Assembly: GCA_900766045.1 (NCBI GenBank)
Contig: CAAFTW010000065.1
Coordinates: 1-29,864, forward strand
Direction of reading: 5' to 3'
Origin: Clostridia bacterium
Lineage (GTDB): Bacteria; Bacillota; Clostridia; Peptostreptococcales; Anaerovoracaceae
Length of the DNA stretch: 29,864 nt
The notes beneath the pieces were generated by a model, which did not search any database, was not told the origin of the DNA, and saw only the letters and a list, made by a program, of their open reading frames with translations. Of the stretch, positions 16,255 through 25,406 are shown one piece after another; the stretch's first letter is position 1; each line of letters starts with the position of its first letter. Made by a program: the position numbers and the translations under genes.

Positions 16255-16703
16255 ATTTTATATTCCCTTCTCTTCCGTTTCCGCCAGGCCTCTGCGCCGG
16301 TAAATCGACGGCGGTGCCGTACTCATTGTGCGTCTGCCCGGCTTCTGATCAAGCCACCCACAGATCCGGAAACTCTTTTTCTTTTATAATCATATCAATG
16401 CGATAGGCATCTGTACTATCTTATCACACGGTTTTTCCTTCTTCAATCACCGCCGGAAATTTTCCCGCGGAACAGGATCTGAAAATCTGTAAATCCTGCA
16501 GAAAAAATTCATGCAGGGTATGTTTACCCCATAAAGCCGCAGAATACGCATCTCCGCCGATTTTCTGTATCGTGAGACGGGTTGATAAATTTTGTATACA
16601 GGAAGCTTTTTGCTTTATTCCTATATTTATAGTGGTATAATGGCTATTACGTACAGTATTTTTGAAATTTACCACAAGAAACGATTGCAGACAAGGTGAA
16701 TAG
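16255..16703. other. Intergenic region between tcdA and azlC
   Basis: 449 bases between divergent genes. An extended -10 for azlC is at 16633-16641. A minus-strand frame runs 16424-16813, but its upstream third is antisense to azlC and the rest matches nothing I know; I see no ribosome binding site for it. Confidence 0.4.
16633..16641 (+). promoter_or_regulatory. Extended -10 promoter of azlCD
   Basis: TGGTATAAT, a TGn-extended perfect -10, ends 62 bases before the azlC start. No matching -35 is needed for this type. Confidence 0.6.
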
Positions 16704-17426
16704 ATGACAAACACTGAAAAACCACATTTAAGGAAAAAAGCCTTTCGCGCGGCTTTTCCATTATCAATTCCTGTGATGACCGGATACGTATTTCTGGGTA
16801 TGACCATGGGCATCTACGGAGTGTCGCAGGGCTTTCCCGCCTGGCTTCCCCCGCTGATGGCACTGACTATCTATGGCGGCTCCCTGGAATTTGTAACGAT
16901 TTCCATGCTGCTGGCGCCATTTGCTCCCCTGGCCTGTTTTGCCATGGCCCTGATGATCCAGGCCCGCCATCTGTTTTACGGTCTCGCGATGCTGGACCGC
17001 TTCAAGGGTACGGGATGGAAGAAATTCTTCCTGATCTTCTGGATGAGCGATGAGACCTTCGCGGTATCCTTTTCCGCTCCCCTGCCAGATGGAATCGACC
17101 GGGGATGGTTCTATTTCTTTCTGTCTCTGCTGGACTACATCTACTGGTTTATCGGCGTTACCATCGGAGCGGCGGCTGGTTCTCTGATCCCCTTCAAGGC
17201 GCCGGGCCTCGATTTTATCATGACGGCCATGTTCGTCGTGATCTTCATGGATCAGTGGCTGAAGGAAAAGAAGCATTACACCGCCATTATCGGCCTGCTT
17301 TCTGCCGCGGCCTGCCGCCTGATTTTCAGTGCCGATTCTTTCATGATTCCGTCCATGCTCCTGATTCTCGCATTCCTTACTGCATTGAAAAAGCCGCTTG
17401 AACGCGCGGGAGGTTTTATCGAATGA
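16704..17426 (+). CDS. azlC: AzlC, branched-chain amino-acid exporter large subunit
   Basis: 240 residues, six to eight hydrophobic helices. Family features: AFRAAFPLSIPVMTGYVFLGMTMG near the N-terminus, LMALTIYGGSLEFVTISML (about 50-68), ALMIQARHLFYGLAMLDRF (about 82-100), and a conserved FWMSDETFAV (about 111-120). Together with AzlD it forms a LIV-E type exporter for leucine, isoleucine, valine and analogues, at the cytoplasmic membrane. AAGGTG lies 5 bases before the ATG. The stop overlaps the azlD start in an ATGA arrangement. No azlB-type regulator is nearby. Confidence 0.93.
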   Translation: MTNTEKPHLRKKAFRAAFPLSIPVMTGYVFLGMTMGIYGVSQGFPAWLPPLMALTIYGGSLEFVTISMLLAPFAPLACFAMALMIQARHLFYGLAMLDRFKGTGWKKFFLIFWMSDETFAVSFSAPLPDGIDRGWFYFFLSLLDYIYWFIGVTIGAAAGSLIPFKAPGLDFIMTAMFVVIFMDQWLKEKKHYTAIIGLLSAAACRLIFSADSFMIPSMLLILAFLTALKKPLERAGGFIE

Positions 17427-17749
17427 CCCTTACTCAGCAATTTATCATCATCGGCTGCTGTGTCGCCGGCACCATGATCCCGAGATTTCTGCCATTCCTG
17501 CTTTTCTCATCCCGCCGTCCGACGCCGAAGTTCATCCTATACCTCGGCAAGGCCCTTCCGTCCGCAATCTTCGGCATGCTGGTTATTTACTGCCTGAAAG
17601 ACGTGAAATTCACCGGCGGAACATATGGCCTTCCGGAACTCATTTCCATCGCCGTCACCGTTCTGGTTCACCTGCGGAAGCGGAATATGATGCTGTCCAT
17701 GGCCGCCGGAACCGCCTGCTACATGATTCTGATCAATCTCGTATTTTAG
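17423..17749 (+). CDS. azlD: AzlD, branched-chain amino-acid exporter small subunit
   Basis: 108 residues with four hydrophobic segments: an N-terminal helix with IIIGCCVAGTMIPRFLPFLLF (the conserved PRFLPF), YLGKALPSAIFGMLVIYCLKD, LISIAVTVLVHLRKRNMMLSM, and AGTACYMILINLVF. Partner of AzlC, as expected from the 4-base start/stop overlap that couples their translation. Normal length. A bidirectional terminator follows 40 bases after the stop. Confidence 0.93.
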   Translation: MTLTQQFIIIGCCVAGTMIPRFLPFLLFSSRRPTPKFILYLGKALPSAIFGMLVIYCLKDVKFTGGTYGLPELISIAVTVLVHLRKRNMMLSMAAGTACYMILINLVF

Positions 17750-17786
17750 CCCTGGGATTACACAGGACAAAATATTTCCTTGCAAG

Positions 17787-17872
17787 AAAAAACGCTGCGC
17801 ACGCAGATTTTCCATACCCGACAGCATGTTCATGTTTCGGGTAAGAAGCTGCGGCGCAGCGGTTTTGTTCTT
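17787..17872. terminator. Bidirectional terminator between azlD and mscS
   Basis: AAAACGCTGCGC with an added CGCAG (17787-17806) pairs with CTGCGGCGCAGCGGTTTT (17848-17866). An inner stem ACCCGA/TCGGGT caps it. T-rich tails follow on both strands, fitting two convergent genes. Confidence 0.75.
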
Positions 17873-17885
17873 TTTGTCCCAATCT

Positions 17886-18725
17886 CTACTGGCGGCGTCC
17901 TTTCAGATGGACATCCAGCTGCGGGTACGGAATTTCAATGCCGGCTTCATCGAAGGCCAGCTTGATCCGCTCATTCATATCCCACTTGGTCTGCCAGTAA
18001 TCCTCGGTTTTTACCCAGGCTCGGAAGGCCAGCACGATGGAGCTTTCCTTCAGAGAATCCACGTAAATCTCGCGTTCGTCTTCTGCAATGCGCTCGTCCT
18101 GGTCCAGCAGATTGGTCAGGATTTCTTTAGCCTTCTGAATGTCCGTGCGGTAGGATACGCCGATCTGGACCTCCAGCTTGCGCCGCGGAAGCGCGGTAAC
18201 ATTGACCACTGCGTTGTTGGTCAGACTGGAGTTTGGAATCATCACCGTCTTATTATCTACCGTATAGAGCGTTGTATAATACATCTCGATTTTCTTGACG
18301 GTCCCTTCATAGCCCTCGCTCTGCACGATGATGTAATCCCCCGCGCGGAAAGGTTTCAGGAACAGAAGCAGCACGCCGCCGGTGAAATTCGATAATCCGC
18401 CCTGGACGGCCAGAGAAATTCCGACACCGGCAGAGGCAATCAGTGCGGCGATCGAAGACGCTTCCACGATGTGAAGCTTGATGATGATGGTGATGACGGC
18501 AAAGGTCAGTGTTCCGTATCTCGTCAGGGACAGGATAAAACTCTTCAGGGACGGATCCATGCCAAATTTTGTGAATTTCTTATCCAGCCAGGAGCAGAAT
18601 TTTTTCAGTATTTTGCGCAGAATGACATAGATCAGTATGGCCAGAGCAATCCGAAACAGGAACTGCGCGGCCTGCCCGCCTGTGTGCCTGACCCAGGCCT
18701 CCATCTCTTCCATTGTCGGCAGCAT
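17886..18725 (-). CDS. mscS: Small-conductance mechanosensitive channel, MscS family
   Basis: 279 residues. Three N-terminal transmembrane segments (about 20-40, 62-82, 90-118) end in the pore helix SSIAALIASAGVGISLAVQGGLSNFTGG, with the small-residue packing typical of MscS TM3. The beta domain PFRAGDYIIV...YEGTVKKIEMYYTTLYTVDNKTVMIPNSSLTNNAVVN (about 124-172) and the alpha/beta vestibule with LKESSIVLAFRAWV complete the fold. Opens under membrane tension to release solutes on osmotic downshock. AAGGAGG lies 5 bases before the ATG. A perfect 9-bp hairpin sits just upstream, between it and the cyclase gene on the same strand. Confidence 0.93.
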   Translation of the reverse strand: MLPTMEEMEAWVRHTGGQAAQFLFRIALAILIYVILRKILKKFCSWLDKKFTKFGMDPSLKSFILSLTRYGTLTFAVITIIIKLHIVEASSIAALIASAGVGISLAVQGGLSNFTGGVLLLFLKPFRAGDYIIVQSEGYEGTVKKIEMYYTTLYTVDNKTVMIPNSSLTNNAVVNVTALPRRKLEVQIGVSYRTDIQKAKEILTNLLDQDERIAEDEREIYVDSLKESSIVLAFRAWVKTEDYWQTKWDMNERIKLAFDEAGIEIPYPQLDVHLKGRRQ

Positions 18726-18741
18726 ATATCCTCCTTGAAGG

Positions 18742-18761
18742 AACTGCCGGCTCCGGCAGTT
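18742..18761 (-). other. Perfect hairpin between cyclase and mscS genes
   Basis: AACTGCCGG (18742-18750) pairs fully with CCGGCAGTT (18753-18761) around two bases. No U-run follows. It ends only a few bases from the mscS ribosome binding site, so it may limit read-through or shield translation. Confidence 0.5.
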
Positions 18762-18794
18762 ACCATTGTATGCGTGTTTTGCGTAAATCGGGTT

Positions 18795-19874
18795 TTAATA
18801 GAAATAGCAGGTTCCGCGGTTGAATTTCTTCGCATTATAGAGGGCGGAATCGGCTTTCCGGTACAGTGTTTCTGAGAATCCGAACTCGGAAAACGCAGCG
18901 CCGGCGCTGATGCTGGCTGCCGGGATAACCGCTGTATCTGTTTTCAGCTTCTGGTTGATTTCCTGAATTCTCCTTGTCAGAATCTGGATGCCCTCACTCT
19001 TTTTCATGCCTGGAATCAGTACAGCGAACTCATCGCCTCCCATCCGGACTACAAAATCTTCCGGACGGAATGCTTTTAACAGCAGATTGGCCGCCCGCTG
19101 CAGTACGACATCACCGATTTCATGGCCGTAGGTGTCGTTCAGCAGCTTGAAGTAATCAATATCAATCATGACGAAGCAGAATGGTTTCCTGGACTTTCTG
19201 AATTCCCTGCAGAGAGACTGATAGCCAGAGCGGTTGATCAGTCCGGTCAGAGAATCATGCTCCGCCACATAACTCATCTTATGTTCCTTCAGCTTTTCCT
19301 GGTTGATATTCATCACCGTATAAAGCATGTGCTCAACATTTCCAGCTTCATCATATTTAGACGGAATCAGAATGATCTTACACCAGCCCAGCGTCTGCCC
19401 AATATATTCCATGGACACGATGCCCTCTTTTTTCAGGCGCTCAGCTACCGTTTTCGGATTCATAAACTGATAAACCTGTTTCCGATAGTCGCTGCGGACA
19501 GAAACTCTGCAGTACGGCGGGATGATTTTCCGATAGTCCAGAACCGGCGCATTCATATAAGGGAAAACCGCCTTTGGCATGACGATCGGGTAGACCCTGT
19601 AATCAACCAGGTCTATGCTGACAACCGCAAAAAACAGTTTTCCAAGGGCGTTCAGAATTTCCTGGTTCCGCAGGGGTTCATCTTCTGCTTTTTTGCCGAA
19701 CCAGCCGCGGACATCCTGTTCGATATAACTGCTCATGTCCTCTGACATCACGACATCATCTGGTGTATCCTCCGGAAATCGGTCCTTTTCAGATCTCGAA
19801 TTTTCCAGATCAGTGACCTCCCTATTCTGCTCTTTTCTGTTATTATTATCGTTTCTATTTCGTTCTATACCCAT
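18795..19874 (-). CDS. Soluble diguanylate cyclase (GGDEF) with PAS-like sensor
   Basis: 359 residues with no transmembrane segment. Residues 1-45 are polar, Asn/Arg/Glu-rich and probably disordered. Residues 75-195 look like a PAS-type fold (LGKLFFAVVSIDLVDYRVYPIV onwards, ending VMNINQEKLKEHKM). The GGDEF domain (about 200-359) has HDSLTGLINRSGY, FVMIDIDYFKLLNDTYGHEIGD, the catalytic RMGGDEFAVL (277-286), and an inhibitory I-site RPED (270-273) exactly five residues before GGDEF. It should make c-di-GMP from GTP with product feedback. A weak AAGAAAG precedes the ATG. It is upstream of mscS on the same strand. Confidence 0.92.
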   Translation of the reverse strand: MGIERNRNDNNNRKEQNREVTDLENSRSEKDRFPEDTPDDVVMSEDMSSYIEQDVRGWFGKKAEDEPLRNQEILNALGKLFFAVVSIDLVDYRVYPIVMPKAVFPYMNAPVLDYRKIIPPYCRVSVRSDYRKQVYQFMNPKTVAERLKKEGIVSMEYIGQTLGWCKIILIPSKYDEAGNVEHMLYTVMNINQEKLKEHKMSYVAEHDSLTGLINRSGYQSLCREFRKSRKPFCFVMIDIDYFKLLNDTYGHEIGDVVLQRAANLLLKAFRPEDFVVRMGGDEFAVLIPGMKKSEGIQILTRRIQEINQKLKTDTAVIPAASISAGAAFSEFGFSETLYRKADSALYNAKKFNRGTCYFY

Positions 19875-20039
19875 ATTCTTTCTTAAAATATTTTAACTAT
19901 AAACAACCAATATCACACCTCTAAATAATACATCGATCTGACCAGATTATCAATCATTTCTTCATCCGTATATGGAATGCAGATATACCCACAGGACAAA
20001 GGCAGAACGCGCAAGGAGTGCAGCCCTGCAATGCGGCCG

Positions 20040-20059
20040 TTTCTATGTTAATATAGAAA
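20040..20059. promoter_or_regulatory. Operator-like palindrome upstream of the aldo/keto reductase
   Basis: TTTCTAT-N6-ATAGAAA, perfect 7-bp arms, 48 bases before the start codon, overlapping a TAATAT that could be the -10. It lies in the 232-bp divergent gap shared with the cyclase gene. Confidence 0.45.
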
Positions 20060-20106
20060 GAAAAACAGAAGATCAGAGTCTGGATAATAAATAAAGGAAC
20101 AGAAAT

Positions 20107-21087
20107 ATGAAGCATAAGTTAAAGAAAGTACAGCTTGGAAACACCGGAATTGAAGTCACACCGGTCGGTATGGGAACCCTCACCATGGGCTTTTCCCAGA
20201 AAAATCTCCCGGTTGAAGACGGCGCGGCGGTCATCGTCCACGCCGCGGAAATGGGAATCAATTTTTTTGATACCGCCCAGTACTATGACACATACCGCTA
20301 TCTGCGGCCCGCTCTGGATGAAATGGAACGCCGCGGCATCCCTTCTCCGGTCATCTGCAGTAAGACCCTGGCTCCGGATTATGAAGGAACGGTTTCTGCT
20401 GTTCACGAATGCCTGGAAAAACTGAATCTCTCCAGTATCGATATCTTCCTGCTTCATGAAGTCAGAGGCGTCACAGATTTTCTTTCTCGTCAGGATGCCT
20501 GGAAGGCTCTTCAGGATTTGAAAAAGGAAGGATCGATCCGTGCCGTCGGAATTTCCACCCACCACGTGGATGCCTGCCGGAAAATGGCAGATGAACAGGC
20601 CTGCGATGTCGTTTTCCCTCTAATCAACAAGGCCGGGCTGGGAATCCGGAATGAAGAAAACTCTGGAACAAGGGATGAAATGGAAGCGGCCATCAAAGTC
20701 TGCTCGGATGCCGGAAAAGGAATTTTCACCATGAAGGCCTTTGGAGGCGGAAACCTTATCAGGGACTACCGCAGCTGTCTGGATTATGTCTCACACATCC
20801 CGGGAAATAACGCGGTCATGATCGGCATGGCAGATTTCGATCAGGTGGATAAGGCAGTGGACTACTTTACTGGCGATCTGCATCCGGATTACGAGCCGGA
20901 CATCACGGGAAAACATCTGATGGTGGATCAGTCCGACTGTGAAGGCTGCGGAACTTGCAAGGCCCGCTGCGTCAGCCAGGCGATTTTCTGGAATGAAAAC
21001 GGCCTGGCCGAAATCGACCAGACCAAATGTGTGCACTGCGGTTACTGCGCTCCCGTCTGTCCGGTACGCGCCATTATTTTTCTTTAG
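20107..21087 (+). CDS. Aldo/keto reductase with C-terminal 2[4Fe-4S] ferredoxin domain
   Basis: 326 residues. The (beta/alpha)8 aldo/keto reductase domain covers 1-270, with the catalytic tetrad visible: Asp55 in NFFDTA, Tyr60 in QYYD, Lys86 in CSKT and His117 in LLHE. The C-terminus (about 275-326) has two ferredoxin clusters, CEGCGTCKARC and CVHCGYCAPVCP. This arrangement is a known anaerobe subfamily presumed to pass electrons between a small-molecule oxidoreduction and ferredoxin; the substrate is unknown. The start ATG follows AAAGGAACAGAAAT. The gene converges on the lipase-like gene with only 16 bases between stops and no terminator visible there. Confidence 0.92.
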   Translation: MKHKLKKVQLGNTGIEVTPVGMGTLTMGFSQKNLPVEDGAAVIVHAAEMGINFFDTAQYYDTYRYLRPALDEMERRGIPSPVICSKTLAPDYEGTVSAVHECLEKLNLSSIDIFLLHEVRGVTDFLSRQDAWKALQDLKKEGSIRAVGISTHHVDACRKMADEQACDVVFPLINKAGLGIRNEENSGTRDEMEAAIKVCSDAGKGIFTMKAFGGGNLIRDYRSCLDYVSHIPGNNAVMIGMADFDQVDKAVDYFTGDLHPDYEPDITGKHLMVDQSDCEGCGTCKARCVSQAIFWNENGLAEIDQTKCVHCGYCAPVCPVRAIIFL

Positions 21088-21103
21088 CATCCTTGTGGAG
21101 TCA

Positions 21104-22657
21104 CTATTTGCTGCTGTAATAAGAATCCTGGCTCTGCACAAGCTGAAGATTCGATGCCGCGCTGTGGGCGCTCATCATGGTAAGAAGGTTATTACTCAGG
21201 ATTTTCCGGTCAATTCCGTCCTGATCCCCTGCTGCAAAGGAAAGCATCGCATTGCAGAGCAGCGGCCAGAGATTCTGTACCGTTTTTCGCTGCGAAGCAG
21301 ATAAATAGGAGACCGGCAGGGCCGGAAGAGTTTTTCCTTCTTCTTCATAAATCTGCTTTTCGCCATCTTCATATCCAGTGCAGAGATTCCAGAGGCGGTT
21401 CTCGATCTGCGTTTTTTCTGCATCGCTCAAGACCTTCCATGAAGAAATCGTCTGGTCATAGAATCCCAGGGTTTTCATTCTCGAACCAAGGTCAGATACG
21501 GAGAGCAGGAAGCCGGCCAGCTTCAGGCCGCTCATGGAATTCAACATCGGCAGCAGCTCCTGCAGCGCCTGCTGCTGGGTTATCTGTTTTCCGTCTTCGC
21601 AGGAATAAAGCTTCTCTGCATAGTTTTTCCGGTAGGATCCTTCTGTATTTCCGATTGACCGTAATAATATATCGTCTATAATCTTGCTGCTGTCTTTTGC
21701 CGAAAAACCGCTGCCGTCCTGAATCGTGTGATCCGTGCCATAGCGCCGGAATCCCATGCCGGCAGGCGCCAGATACGGGACAAGATCGGAAGAATTGATG
21801 ACATTATGAATGTTTTTATAGGTCCCCTTTCCTGCCAATCCCGCCTGAGCTGCCTCGAAATCATAGGCATAGACGGATGACCCGCCATATTTCTTACTGA
21901 GCCTCTGCGCGGTCAGATTGGCGGCTCCGCCGCCGCGGGAATAACCGGTTATTAAGAACTTCAGCTGCTTCTTCTTCAGATGATATTTCTTTACATAGGC
22001 GTTCACACCGGCGGTGACTTTAGATGCAGCGTCAGAGAAGCCCTGGGCCTCTCCAGAAGTCCCCAGCGTAACATTTCCGGCCCATTCCTTTCCGTAGCCT
22101 TCACCGCGGATGATGACAGGAATCAGCGTGTACGATACCGATTTCAGCTTTCCTGAGGAAGTTTTCTTTTTCAAGAGAATTTTCCTCTGCCCCAGCGCGT
22201 ATCCGATGCTGCTGATATTATCTGCTTTTCCGTAAAAAGCCGGCCTTGGATAGGATATCTGAATGGTATTCCCCTTGCAGAAGCTTTTCAGCATAGCAGA
22301 AATGTTGGAGCTGCCATAGCCGTTTCCGCTGCCGGATCCAGTTGAAAAGCCCGCCAGTGAAAGACACATGGAAAATGAAGCAAGATGGGTGCTGTAACGG
22401 CTGGAAGAGCCGGAAAAATACCCGTCGGAATAGTAGAACTGGCTGTTTCCAGAAGTGTCGGATGTATATCGGAATCCAGACCGGTATACAGGATAGCGGA
22501 TATTCTGTGAAAATGCGGCTGTCCGTACTTTTTTCAGCCCGGATACTGTGGATGCGGCTTCTGCTGATCCACTTGTTGACCATAACGGAATTGTGGTAAC
22601 TATAAGCGCCGCGCTCAGGAAAACGTCTGCGGCTTTTTTTATTTTACTTTTTATCAT
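21104..22657 (-). CDS. Secreted class-3-lipase-like alpha/beta hydrolase
   Basis: 517 residues with a signal peptide: KIKK, a hydrophobic core (about 11-26) and a probable cut near AEA-AS (35). The hydrolase core is seen at KQLKFLITGYSRGGGAANLTAQRL (230-253), with nucleophile Ser240 in GYSRG. YAYDFEAAQ follows, then IHNVINSSDLVPYLAP with the likely acid Asp291; RRYGTDH may hold the His. Class 3 lipases and their Mbeg1-like relatives share this order. The region 60-115 is Ser/Gly/Tyr-rich. The C-terminal 190 residues are not recognised. Probably an extracellular esterase; substrate unknown. AAGGAGATAAT precedes the ATG. It is separated from the upstream EAL gene by a terminator. Confidence 0.8.
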   Translation of the reverse strand: MIKSKIKKAADVFLSAALIVTTIPLWSTSGSAEAASTVSGLKKVRTAAFSQNIRYPVYRSGFRYTSDTSGNSQFYYSDGYFSGSSSRYSTHLASFSMCLSLAGFSTGSGSGNGYGSSNISAMLKSFCKGNTIQISYPRPAFYGKADNISSIGYALGQRKILLKKKTSSGKLKSVSYTLIPVIIRGEGYGKEWAGNVTLGTSGEAQGFSDAASKVTAGVNAYVKKYHLKKKQLKFLITGYSRGGGAANLTAQRLSKKYGGSSVYAYDFEAAQAGLAGKGTYKNIHNVINSSDLVPYLAPAGMGFRRYGTDHTIQDGSGFSAKDSSKIIDDILLRSIGNTEGSYRKNYAEKLYSCEDGKQITQQQALQELLPMLNSMSGLKLAGFLLSVSDLGSRMKTLGFYDQTISSWKVLSDAEKTQIENRLWNLCTGYEDGEKQIYEEEGKTLPALPVSYLSASQRKTVQNLWPLLCNAMLSFAAGDQDGIDRKILSNNLLTMMSAHSAASNLQLVQSQDSYYSSK

Positions 22658-22698
22658 ATTATCTCCTTCATCTGCTGTAAGCTTATCATGAAAGCAGA

Positions 22699-22731
22699 TG
22701 AAAAGAAAGCTGCCGAAACAGCAGCTTTCTT
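22699..22731 (-). terminator. Terminator of the GGDEF-EAL gene
   Basis: AAGAAAGCTGC (22703-22713) pairs perfectly with GCAGCTTTCTT (22721-22731). The minus strand continues TTTTCATC. Confidence 0.8.
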
Positions 22732-22791
22732 ATTCTTTATCTGTAAAGGATCCGATTGATTTAATTTTCCGGACGATACTGCTTCTGCCCC

Positions 22792-24882
22792 CTAACATTC
22801 AATCCCGGCCTGTGCAGCATCCTGAATCAAATAGAGATAGAGACGTCTTTCTGATCCCTGTGCCTTCAGAATCTGGTGCACTTTTTTCACGTAATCTCCC
22901 CCGGCATTTCTTGTCATAAAAACGCTGGATAAAATACCGCTTTCTGAGCTCTTGATCCGCTCTTCCAGAGTGTCCATATCCATAAATCTTTCATAACGGC
23001 TGAGATCGGCAGCATGAATCACCTGAGCTTCAAAGCGAGTGAGCCTGTCGGAAATCCGTTCAGGCATATGGCTGGAGGAATCCTCAATGCTGGAAATCGA
23101 ATACATCACCTGGCGTTCCAGATCGATAATGTAGATCTCATCGTAAAGATAATATAGATTTCTGCGGAGCAGATCCAGGTCTTCCTGGTCCTGGATGGCG
23201 GAATTGCGTTTCACCAGAACATGGGTAAGGATCAGTTTTTTATCCTCTCGGGAGAATAGCAGATGATAGTCTGCTTCGACCCGTCCGTAGGAAATCGGAT
23301 ATTCAAAAGCCGCGATTGGATGATCAAGATCAAGGAATCGGAGCTTCTGATAGAGATTCCGGTTGATCGGAAAGCGTACTTTATTGACCATGAAATCCGC
23401 CGCCGATTTTGCTTCCATCCAGTCCAGATTTCTGTTGATGGTACTGATTTTCTGCAGTTCATCCTGATACGCTTTACTCATATAAACAAAGTTGATATGA
23501 TTCTTTTCCAGCATAAAAATGGCCATTGGAAGAGTTCCGGTATAAACTTGTGAGGAGATCGCTTCATATGCGGAAACACATTCTTCCTCTTCGAGGCGGA
23601 GTTCCCTCTTCCTGTAATAATCACAAAGTTTATCTAAAGGAAGCGGACGGCAGAAATAGTAGCCCTGAATCTTTTCACAGCCGGCATCCCGCAGGAATTG
23701 AAACTGTTCATCGGTTTCAACACCTTCAGCAATTGTACTTGCACCAATATCCTTTGCCATTTCAATCGTGCAGCGCAGGATTTTCTTTGCCCGCTCAGAA
23801 AAATCGGAAAGGAAGGCCATATCCAGTTTCATGGTATCAAAAGGATAATCCTTCAGGACGTTGAGAGAGGAATATCCACTTCCGAAATCATCCATAATAA
23901 CACGGTGTCCAAGATTCTGAAACGTCAGGAGCTCTCCGAAGATAAACTCCTTTCGGTTGGAGATTATCGATTCTGTAACTTCGATATTCACAAGACGGCG
24001 TGGGAGCATATAGGCTTTCATACAGTCCTCAATAAAGGCGGGCAGATCGATCTTGAAGAAATCAATCTTGGACACATTAACAGAGACCGGGACAACTGGT
24101 TTCCCCTGATCGATGCGTCGTCTCAGTTCCCGGCATACTGTACGGATAACATACTGGTCCAGTTTTGTAATCAATCTCGTCTCTTCCAGGATGGGAATAA
24201 ATTCCGCAGGTGACAGAAAGCCGAATTTCGGATCCTCCCAGCGGGAAAGTGCTTCTGCACCACAGAGCGTTTTCGTTACCGCACGAAATACCGGCTGATA
24301 GTATACCTTCAGATATCCTTTTTCTGCAGCCTCGTCAATATTATGAACGATATATTCTCTGCGTTCTTTACGTTTACGAAGTTCTGGGGTAAAAAAGGCA
24401 ATATTTCTCTCCGGGTCGTTCTTGATACTGTCGCAGGCTGCTCTGGCAAGGTCGCAGGCATCCATTGCGCTCATGGGTTCCAAATCCAGATTACAGATTC
24501 CGAGTTTTGCCGCAAGAGGACGATCGGGATTCAGATCTGCAATTTCAAGGATCAGCTTCTCAAAAATGGACATACTTCCCGGGCGGCTTAATAGAATCGT
24601 AAAGTGGTCATCGGAAAATCTTGAAATCGGAGTTTCTGGAAAGGCCTTCCGGAGCATAACTCCAATATTTTTCAGCATCGCATTGCCCTTTGTGGTCCCG
24701 TAATGCAGATTGTACATTTTGAAATCGCAGATATTCAGATAAAGCATCTGAAGTTCACCGCGCCGGCTGTTTTTTTCTGCCTCTCTTAACCGCATTTCTG
24801 CATGGCGAAAGAATAATTCTCTTCCCAGCAGATCGGTAACCGAATCCATATCCGAGTTCATATACATATCGAGATTTTTCAT
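22792..24882 (-). CDS. c-di-GMP phosphodiesterase, degenerate GGDEF plus active EAL domain
   Basis: 696 residues, soluble. Residues 10-170 are a GGDEF fold whose signature is reduced to SDDHF (90-94), so cyclase activity is not expected. The EAL domain (about 175-425) keeps every catalytic landmark: QPV, GAEALSRW with Glu210, NV at 269-270, IEVTES with Glu301, MDDFGSGYSSL (330-340), KLD with Lys352, and AEGVET with Glu386, then QGYYFCRPL. It should hydrolyse c-di-GMP to pGpG. The last 250 residues contain a PAS-like segment (LPMAIFMLEKNHINFVYMSKAYQ) and an unrecognised tail. A weak GGAAAG precedes the ATG. It counters the cyclase encoded 3 kb away. Confidence 0.92.
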   Translation of the reverse strand: MKNLDMYMNSDMDSVTDLLGRELFFRHAEMRLREAEKNSRRGELQMLYLNICDFKMYNLHYGTTKGNAMLKNIGVMLRKAFPETPISRFSDDHFTILLSRPGSMSIFEKLILEIADLNPDRPLAAKLGICNLDLEPMSAMDACDLARAACDSIKNDPERNIAFFTPELRKRKERREYIVHNIDEAAEKGYLKVYYQPVFRAVTKTLCGAEALSRWEDPKFGFLSPAEFIPILEETRLITKLDQYVIRTVCRELRRRIDQGKPVVPVSVNVSKIDFFKIDLPAFIEDCMKAYMLPRRLVNIEVTESIISNRKEFIFGELLTFQNLGHRVIMDDFGSGYSSLNVLKDYPFDTMKLDMAFLSDFSERAKKILRCTIEMAKDIGASTIAEGVETDEQFQFLRDAGCEKIQGYYFCRPLPLDKLCDYYRKRELRLEEEECVSAYEAISSQVYTGTLPMAIFMLEKNHINFVYMSKAYQDELQKISTINRNLDWMEAKSAADFMVNKVRFPINRNLYQKLRFLDLDHPIAAFEYPISYGRVEADYHLLFSREDKKLILTHVLVKRNSAIQDQEDLDLLRRNLYYLYDEIYIIDLERQVMYSISSIEDSSSHMPERISDRLTRFEAQVIHAADLSRYERFMDMDTLEERIKSSESGILSSVFMTRNAGGDYVKKVHQILKAQGSERRLYLYLIQDAAQAGIEC

Positions 24883-25406
24883 TCTTTTCTTTCCGTTTCT
24901 TACCGCAAGACTGAGATAAGCAGCATGATTATGCCGGAAGCCGTACTCATTTTCTTTTGGTCATACTACTGTGATTAAATACAATCATAAAATATCATGC
25001 ATAAATATTCACAGCTAATATTCCATACATAAGCCGGATGATGAGCAGAACGGCTCACCCCGCCCGATTGAAAAATCAGTGCTTCATTCATTTTCTACAC
25101 GGCGGAAAGATCTCGGTCAGCATTCCATGATCTGCATATTCTTACAAATTACTTAGATTATATCACACATAAGCGATCGTGATTACAGTATTCTTGATAA
25201 ATAAAAAAATGTCATTTCTTATATCGTTTCGTAATGTTCTCTATATTCGAATGAATACTTATACCGAAATGCAGTTGTCGAAATAAGTACCTGTCCGAAT
25301 AAATAGTACGGCCGCGCAGACAAGACTGTCCCCTTGCCCGTTTTTCTTTTGTCCCTGCAGAAAATGTTGAAAATGTGTATAATACGTCAGGGAAGGAGTA
25401 TTGAAA
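24883..25406. other. AT-rich intergenic region
   Basis: About 520 bases between the divergent EAL and arginase-fold genes with no credible reading frame. A TATAAT at 25378-25383 lies 23 bases before the chosen arginase-fold start and is its probable -10; no -35 is convincing. Nothing else recognisable. Confidence 0.5.

Noticed and set aside
16424..16813. 129-residue minus-strand frame between tcdA and azlC
   Set aside because: Its first third is antisense to azlC and the rest is not recognisable; the azlC promoter falls inside it.
17826..18395. 189-residue plus-strand frame
   Set aside because: Antisense to mscS, which is unmistakable on the minus strand.
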